A DNA stretch of 64,000 bases from Streptomyces qinglanensis. Lineage in GTDB: Bacteria; Actinomycetota; Actinomycetes; Streptomycetales; Streptomycetaceae. The notes beneath the pieces were generated by a model. It saw only the letters and a list, made by a program, of their open reading frames with translations. It was not told the origin of the DNA and searched no databases. Shown here piece after piece: positions 59,284 to 64,000 of this stretch (the stretch's first letter is position 1; each line of letters opens with the position of its first letter). The stretch lies in the NCBI RefSeq assembly GCF_900111245.1, contig NZ_FOGO01000020.1, forward strand, positions 84,076 through 148,075. The letters are read 5' to 3'. Position numbers and translations under genes: made by a program.

Positions 59284-61101
59284 TCAGTCCCGGTTCCCCG
59301 CGCCTCTCCCGGCCTCCTCGCGGTCGGCGCCGGCCTCCTCACGGTCGGCGCCGGTCCGCTCGCCGGGATCCGCAGCCCCCGCCTCGTTCACGGCCCGGGC
59401 CACCTCCGGGTCCAGGGTCTCGGCCGCCGGCCTGGGCGCCCCGGGGTCGACGGGGCCGATCCGGAACTCGAAGTCGCCGCCGTACTGCTCGTTGCCCGCG
59501 ACGACGGCGCTGCCGACGGCTTCCTCGCCGCGCTCGCTGCGGATGATGACCGGGTCCCGGCGCAGGTCCTTGGTCAGCGCCACACACAGGCCGACCATCA
59601 CCAGGGTGAAGGGGACCGCCACCAGGATGGTGAGGTTCTTGAGTCCTTCCAGCGCCTCGTCACCGCCACCGCCGATCATCAGCATGACCGCGCCGACGGC
59701 ACCGGTCAGTACGCCCCAGACGATGACCACGGTCCGGCTGGGCTCCATCGTTCCCTTCTGCGAGAGGGTGCCCATCACGATCGAGGCGGCGTCGGCCCCG
59801 GAGACGAAGAAGATGCCGACCAGGATCATCACGACGAGGCTGGTGACACCGGCGATCGGGTACTCCCGCAGCACGCCGAAGAGCTGCGCCTCCTGGGAGT
59901 CGGCACCGGCCAGGTCCACGCCGCCGGACTGGAGCTTCATCGCGGTACCGCCGAAGATCGCGAACCAGACCAGGCTCACGACGCTGGGCACCAGGATCAC
60001 ACCGCCGACGAACTGCCGGATGGTGCGGCCGCGGCTGATCCTGGCGATGAACATGCCGACGAAGGGCGTCCAGGAGATCCACCAGGCCCAGTAGAAGACC
60101 GTCCAACTGGAGAGCCAGTCCGCGACGCCCTTGCCGCTGCTGGCGTCGGTGCGGCCGACCAGTTGCGGCAGGTCGCCGACGAAGCCGCCGAGCGAGGTCG
60201 GTATCAGGTTGAGCATCAGGATGGTGGGGCCGGCCACGAAGAGGAAGAGCACGAGCAGCCCCGCCAGCACCATGTTGATGTTGGAGAGCCACTGGATGCC
60301 CTTCTCCACACCCGAGACGGCGGAGGCCACGAAGGCCACGGTCAGCACGGCGATGATGGCGACCAGCACACCGGTACCGACCTTCTCCGCCCAGCCGACC
60401 TCCTCCATCCCGCTGCCGATCTGCAGGGCGCCCAGCCCCAGCGAGGCGGCGGAGCCGAAGAGCGTGGCGAAGATCGCCAGAATGTCGATGACCTTGCCGA
60501 AGCCGCCGTTGGCCGCCTTCTCGCCGATCAGCGGCGTGAAGACCGCGCTGATCGTCTGCCTCCTGCCCCGGCGGAAGCAGCTGTAGGCAATGGCCAGGCC
60601 CACGACCGCGTAGATCGCCCACGGGTGCAGTGTCCAGTGGAAGAGCGTGGTGGCCAGCGAGGTCTCCATGCGCTCCGCGTCGTTGGCCGGATCCGTACCG
60701 GGCGGAGCGGTGCTGAAGTGACTCAGCGGCTCGCTCACCCCGTAGAACATCAGCCCGATGCCCATGCCCGCGCTGAACATCATCGCGACCCAGGAGACCG
60801 TTCTGAACTCGGGCTCTTCCCCCTCCTTGCCCAGGGTGATCCTGCCGTAGCGGCTGAACGCCAGCCACAGCGAGAAGATCACGAAACCGGTGGCGGCGAG
60901 CACGAAGGCCCAGCCACCGTTGTGCATCGTGCCGCTCAGCATCTTCTGCGAAACGCCGGCGAGTGAATCCGTGCCGACCGCTCCCCAGACGACGAAGGCG
61001 AGCGTGAGTACCGCCGTGACACCGAACACGAGCCGGTCGGTGCGCGGCCCCCCGGTCGGTCCCCCCTGGGAGGCGGCTGCCTCCTGCGTCTGCTGCTTCA
61101 C
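59284..61101 (-). CDS. BCCT-family betaine/carnitine/choline transporter
   Basis: 605-residue sodium- or proton-coupled uptake system for quaternary amines. Twelve helices; hallmark segments MMFSAGMGIGLMFYGVSEPLSHF near residue 110 and the Trp-rich substrate motif WTVFYWAWWISWTPFVGMFIARISRGRTIRQFV near residue 330, plus SGADAASIVMGTLSQKG. The GMGIGLMFYGVSEP glycines are those of sodium-coupled betaine carriers such as BetP/OpuD. Charged cytosolic tail of about 80 residues with a duplicated ADREEAG unit. GTG start. Osmoprotectant import is the likely role; carnitine uptake for the degradation genes 25 kb away is possible. Confidence 0.92.
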   Translation of the reverse strand: MKQQTQEAAASQGGPTGGPRTDRLVFGVTAVLTLAFVVWGAVGTDSLAGVSQKMLSGTMHNGGWAFVLAATGFVIFSLWLAFSRYGRITLGKEGEEPEFRTVSWVAMMFSAGMGIGLMFYGVSEPLSHFSTAPPGTDPANDAERMETSLATTLFHWTLHPWAIYAVVGLAIAYSCFRRGRRQTISAVFTPLIGEKAANGGFGKVIDILAIFATLFGSAASLGLGALQIGSGMEEVGWAEKVGTGVLVAIIAVLTVAFVASAVSGVEKGIQWLSNINMVLAGLLVLFLFVAGPTILMLNLIPTSLGGFVGDLPQLVGRTDASSGKGVADWLSSWTVFYWAWWISWTPFVGMFIARISRGRTIRQFVGGVILVPSVVSLVWFAIFGGTAMKLQSGGVDLAGADSQEAQLFGVLREYPIAGVTSLVVMILVGIFFVSGADAASIVMGTLSQKGTMEPSRTVVIVWGVLTGAVGAVMLMIGGGGDEALEGLKNLTILVAVPFTLVMVGLCVALTKDLRRDPVIIRSERGEEAVGSAVVAGNEQYGGDFEFRIGPVDPGAPRPAAETLDPEVARAVNEAGAADPGERTGADREEAGADREEAGRGAGNRD

Positions 61102-61513
61102 GTCTGCCCGTTGTCCTTCCGCCGAACCTCCGATGGATTCGCAGGGCCGCTACCCGACTCGGCCCGAAGTAGTCCGATCAGATGCCCGCAACAGACCCGA
61201 GGTACCGATCAACTCCCCTTCTACAGCGCGATGTTGACCGCGCGCCCTGCTGCACCGGAACCGCGCGCGGCACCGCGGACCGGGAAAGCGGCGAAAGGGA
61301 AAAGGCCGACTTCTCGCGCCATAGGGGCCGGGCAACCGGACGTCCGAGCGACGGGTGCGGTAGACATGTGCCGTCACCCCGTCGGCGGAACGCCCCTCGG
61401 GCGCACCCCGAACCGGACGACCCGGACGACATCCCCGGACCGGATGACAGCCACCGGACCCCGGACGACACAGTCCCGGATCCGGACGACAACCCCGAAT
61501 GAGGAGGCCGGCC
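61102..61513. other. 412-bp divergent region upstream of BCCT and lipoprotein genes
   Basis: Holds promoters for both directions. The right third (61430-61500) is an imperfect repeat of CCGGACGAC-like units. An open frame over it (61182-61502) ends at the lipoprotein start, but its composition looks like repeat sequence rather than a gene. Confidence 0.4.
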
Positions 61514-62413
61514 GTGCCGCGGAGGGCAAAGAGGTATGCGACGCGCGCGGGATTCGCGTCGTACGCGACCAGTGCCGCGCTGGTCCTCGCGCTCGCCGGC
61601 ACGGTCACGGGCTGCACCGGCTCCTCCGGAGGCGAGGACGACAAGGACGGCAAGCCCGGCAGCGCCTCCGCCTCCCCCTCGGCCGCGGCCCCCGGCAAAT
61701 ACGACAGCCTCCCCGAACCGTGCGGCACGGCCGGCAGGAGCCGTCTGCGGGACATGCTCCCGGGCGCCGCGGCGGCCGAGGACGAGAGCGGCGAGGAGAA
61801 CACGGCCGCCCCCAGCACCGGCCCCGACCCGCTGGAGGGCGAGGCCAGCGCCACCTACGACACCGACCGCAGCGTGGGCTGCCGCTGGAAGAGCGCCACC
61901 ACGGTCGGCACCCGCCACCTGTCCGTCCAGTTCGAGCGAGTGGTCTCCTACGACCCGTCGATCAGCGACGACGAGCAGGCCGAGCGGCTGTACGGCGAGA
62001 AGGCACGCAAGGCCGGGATCAGCGGCACACCCGGCCCCGCCTCCGGCGATCCGAGCCCCGGCAAGACACCCGACGGCCACGCCTCCCCCACCGCCGGGGA
62101 CGACGAGCCGGACAGCTCGGCGGACCCGGACGAGGCCCCCGACGAGACCCCCTCCCCCACCGCGGAGGAGGACGTGGCACCCCGGCCCCTGGAGGGCATC
62201 GGCGACGCCGCCTACCTCGACGACGCGCTGCACACCGCCGACTCCGGACTGCACCGGGACATCACTCTGGTCTTCCGGACAGCCAACGTGATCGCCACCG
62301 TCGAGTACGACCAGTGGGTCACCGACAAGCACCGGATCCCCGACAGCCACGAGCTCCAGAAGAAGGCACGGAAGCTCGCCGAGCAGCTCGCCGGGCGGTT
62401 CGAGGAGGACTGA
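61514..62413 (+). CDS. DUF3558-like putative lipoprotein
   Basis: About 299 residues from GTG 61514, chosen for the GAGGAGG SD at 6-nt spacing; an ATG five codons upstream is possible. Signal with lipobox LAGTVTGCTGSS. Mature protein: Pro/Ser/Asp-rich stretches around two conserved parts, LPEPCGTAGRSRLRDMLPGA ... YDTDRSVGCRWKSATTVGTRHLSVQFERVVSYDPS and RPLEGIGDAAYLDDAL ... DITLVFRTANVIATVEYDQWV, with a likely Cys-Cys pair. This is the general DUF3558 pattern of actinobacterial surface lipoproteins. Similar in layout to the next gene, suggesting an old duplication. Confidence 0.78.
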   Translation: MPRRAKRYATRAGFASYATSAALVLALAGTVTGCTGSSGGEDDKDGKPGSASASPSAAAPGKYDSLPEPCGTAGRSRLRDMLPGAAAAEDESGEENTAAPSTGPDPLEGEASATYDTDRSVGCRWKSATTVGTRHLSVQFERVVSYDPSISDDEQAERLYGEKARKAGISGTPGPASGDPSPGKTPDGHASPTAGDDEPDSSADPDEAPDETPSPTAEEDVAPRPLEGIGDAAYLDDALHTADSGLHRDITLVFRTANVIATVEYDQWVTDKHRIPDSHELQKKARKLAEQLAGRFEED

Positions 62414-62606
62414 TCCGCCGCGGCCCGCACGGCACCGCGCACCCGGCGGCGCTCCGCACTGTGGCCCGCGCCACCTGTGGGCAGTCACACGCTGCGGAAG
62501 TGCCGCGAAACGCCCGCGCCGCGCCGGGGGCCGCGTACCGTTCCGACAGCACCGCGGCCACTCCCGGCTCGGCACAACTGGTGAAGACCCCGGAAGCGAA
62601 GGAACC

Positions 62607-63323
62607 ATGCACCGAAACGCCCCGCGCAACGCCCCTCGACGGAGCAGGACCGTGCGGAACGCAGTCGCCTGCGCCGCAGCGGCGCTCCCCGTCCTGCTGG
62701 TGGTCGGCTGCTCCTCGGACTCCGACAAGGACAACGGGTCCGACACCCCCTCTGCCTCCGCGAGCAAGTCCCCCACCGTGGCGCCCGCGAAGCACAAGAA
62801 GCTGCCCGACTCCTGCAAGACCCTCGACAAGAAGGCCGCGAAGGACCTGGTGCCCGGCACCAAGGACACCTCGGGCAAGAGCGTCGGCTCCGGAGACGCC
62901 GACGACTCCAACAGCTGCCTGTGGAGCGGCCTGGACAAGTACGACTACAGCCAGCTCACGCTCTCCTTCAAGCGCTTCGACTCCGACCCGTCGATCGGCT
63001 CCGGCGACAAGCGCGCCGCGGAGTATCTCAAGCAGCAGGTCGAGGAGAAGACCGGCAGCAAGGACAACAAGGACCTCAAGAAGTCCGACACTTCCGGCAT
63101 CGGCGACCAGGCGGTCTCGGTCGTCTACGAGACGGAGAAGAAGGACGCCAAGGGCAAGTCGGCCGACTACCGCGCCGAACGCCTGGTGACCCGCACGGCC
63201 AACGTCGTGGTCACCGTCGACTACGAGGGCGCCGGGTTCGAGGACGCCAAGAAGCCCGACGCCGACGAGGTGAAGAAGCGCGCCGAGAAGGCGGCCAAGG
63301 CGGCGGTCGAGCACATCGGCTGA
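62607..63323 (+). CDS. DUF3558-like putative lipoprotein, second copy
   Basis: 238 residues; lipobox LLVVGCSSDSDKD after a basic N-terminus. Conserved parts LPDSCKTLDKKAAKDLVPGT, NSCLWSGLDKYDYSQLTLSFKRFDSDPSIGSGDKRAAEYLKQQVEEK, SGIGDQAVSVVYETEKKD and RTANVVVTVDYEGAG parallel the preceding gene in order and wording (PCGT/SCKT; CRW/CLW; GIGD; RTANV). The region is Lys/Asp-rich. ATG with AAGGA SD. Function unknown. Confidence 0.82.
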   Translation: MHRNAPRNAPRRSRTVRNAVACAAAALPVLLVVGCSSDSDKDNGSDTPSASASKSPTVAPAKHKKLPDSCKTLDKKAAKDLVPGTKDTSGKSVGSGDADDSNSCLWSGLDKYDYSQLTLSFKRFDSDPSIGSGDKRAAEYLKQQVEEKTGSKDNKDLKKSDTSGIGDQAVSVVYETEKKDAKGKSADYRAERLVTRTANVVVTVDYEGAGFEDAKKPDADEVKKRAEKAAKAAVEHIG

Positions 63324-63420
63324 CCGCCTCCGGCTGACCGCACCCGCGCGGACCCGCCTCCGGCTGACCGCACCGGCGCGGACCTGCCTCGGGTGACCGC
63401 ACCGGCGCCGGACCGCGCAC
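63324..63420. repeat. Imperfect tandem repeats after the lipoprotein gene
   Basis: Three copies of a roughly 32-bp unit (CCTCCGGCTGACCGCACCGG-like) with drift, starting inside the last codons of the gene. The rest of the 294-bp gap up to 63617 is repetitive GC-rich sequence (ACGGTCCGCACCG words) without a gene. Confidence 0.7.
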
Positions 63421-63515
63421 CGCAGCCGCCGTGCCGGCCCCGTCCGCACTTGCTGTGCCGGACCCGCCGCACCGGCCCTGTCCGCATCGGACGGTCCGCA
63501 CCGAACGGTCCGCAC

Positions 63516-63550
63516 CGGAGCCCGGCCCTCCGCCCGAGGGCCGGGCTCCG
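63516..63550 (+). terminator. Terminator before the DUF2637 gene
   Basis: Perfect 14-bp stem (63516-63529 with 63537-63550) with a 7-nt loop, 190 bp after the lipoprotein stop. Confidence 0.75.
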
Positions 63551-63617
63551 CGCGCGTTCCGGCCCGCCGCATGTGCCAGGCTGGGCCCGCCAGTTTCCGA
63601 GGGTGGGGACAATTCCA

Positions 63618-64000
63618 GTGCAGGGCGTACAACTGACCCGAATACATCGCATACTGATCGCCGTCGTGGTGGCGGGTGCTGTGGTGATCGCGGCGATCGG
63701 CTTCGCGGGCTCCTACGCGGCGGTCCGTGATCTGGCCGAGCGGAAAGGTTTCGGCGCGTTCGCGCCGTTCTTCCCCATCGGGGTGGACGCGGGCATCGTC
63801 GTGCTGCTCGCGCTGGACCTGCTGCTGACCTGGATCCGCATCCCCTTCCCGCTGCTGCGCCAGACCGCCTGGCTGCTGACGGCCGCCACCATCGCCTTCA
63901 ACGGCGCCGCCGCCTGGCCCGACCCGCTCGGCGTGGGCATGCACGCCGTCATCCCCGTCCTCTTCGTCGTCACCGTCGAAGCCGCCCGGCACGCCGCCGG
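63618..64000 (+). CDS. DUF2637 membrane protein (N-terminal part, runs off window)
   Basis: Reading frame from GTG 63618 stays open to the end of the window (127 codons). Four helices visible: RILIAVVVAGAVVIAAIGFAGSY, FFPIGVDAGIVVLLALDLLLTW, LLRQTAWLLTAATIAFNGAAAWP and GVGMHAVIPVLFVVTVEAAR. The AVRDLAERKGFG loop and VDAGIVVLLALDLLLTW are typical of DUF2637/SpdB-like proteins found in Streptomyces, sometimes linked to plasmid spread or to sporulation loci. The C-terminal, usually regulatory, part is missing here. Confidence 0.82.
   Translation, partial: MQGVQLTRIHRILIAVVVAGAVVIAAIGFAGSYAAVRDLAERKGFGAFAPFFPIGVDAGIVVLLALDLLLTWIRIPFPLLRQTAWLLTAATIAFNGAAAWPDPLGVGMHAVIPVLFVVTVEAARHAA

Noticed and set aside
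61182..61502. 106-codon plus-strand frame ending at the lipoprotein start
   Set aside because: Its second half is a repeat-encoded Pro-Asp run and the first half is Arg/Gly-rich with no SD; composition is not convincing despite the overlap with the next gene.

Overview
High-GC (roughly 72%) actinobacterial chromosome, almost certainly Streptomyces or a close relative. The evidence is the very high third-position GC, many GTG starts, 4-base ATGA/GTGA gene overlaps, a complete type I NADH dehydrogenase operon with Streptomyces-type NuoB/C/D proteins, futalosine-pathway menaquinone genes (mqnA, mqnC) with the UbiX/UbiA/UbiD trio, and the ResA-CcdA-ResB-CcsB/hemL block. Gene order follows the central, conserved part of a Streptomyces chromosome, with an accessory segment inserted between about 20 and 40 kb.

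Layout. 1-7.7 kb (minus): nuoA-nuoG, the start of the complex I operon, with a Rex-type operator upstream and an exact 84-bp tandem duplication between nuoB and nuoC that encodes two overlapping micro-ORFs. 8.4-11.6 kb: secreted NlpC/P60 cell-wall hydrolase with a long leader, then a NarL/DesR-type two-component system. 11.7-19.4 kb (minus): menaquinone-related oxidoreductase (MenJ-like), a large zinc-ribbon membrane protein, menG, mqnC and mqnA. 19.7 kb: cold-shock protein. 20.2-28.4 kb: a polyol/keto-sugar catabolic locus (RpiB-type isomerase, DhaK-DhaL fusion kinase, FGGY kinase, 2-hydroxyacid dehydrogenase, HAD phosphatase, divergent DeoR regulator and RbtT-like polyol permease) with shared TGTTA-type operators. 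28.5-31.3 kb: two small regulator/target pairs (DUF3224 with WYL regulator; TetR with a two-TM protein), each with visible palindromic operators. 31.4-36.1 kb: a carnitine-degradation module (BKACE, L-carnitine dehydrogenase-like, thioesterase) led by an XRE-TetR dual-DNA-binding regulator and followed by a TauD-type dioxygenase. 36.2-42.1 kb: a Pro/Gly/Gln-repeat membrane protein, long-chain acyl-CoA ligase, TetR regulator and a DAACS symporter preceded by a Cys-rich leader peptide.

42.3-50.3 kb returns to conserved synteny: DUF4229 protein, an MqnE-like protein that has lost the radical-SAM cysteine motif, Lrp/AsnC regulator, UbiX, a lipoprotein, a rhomboid-like membrane protein, a Uma2 nuclease-fold protein, UbiA and UbiD. 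50.4-58.2 kb carries a PLDc_N membrane protein, an SRPBCC protein, the System II cytochrome c maturation genes (ccsB, resB, ccdA, resA), a phosphoglycerate-mutase-like phosphatase and hemL. 58.3-64 kb carries a conserved hypothetical, a BCCT transporter, two DUF3558-like lipoproteins and the start of a DUF2637 membrane protein.

Functionally the window is dominated by respiration: complex I, its quinone (menaquinone synthesis and tailoring), cytochrome c assembly and the heme precursor enzyme, with Rex-like sites at both nuoA and resA suggesting shared redox control. The accessory part handles carbon and quaternary-amine nutrients. All functional calls rest on reading the translations by eye; no database search was run.
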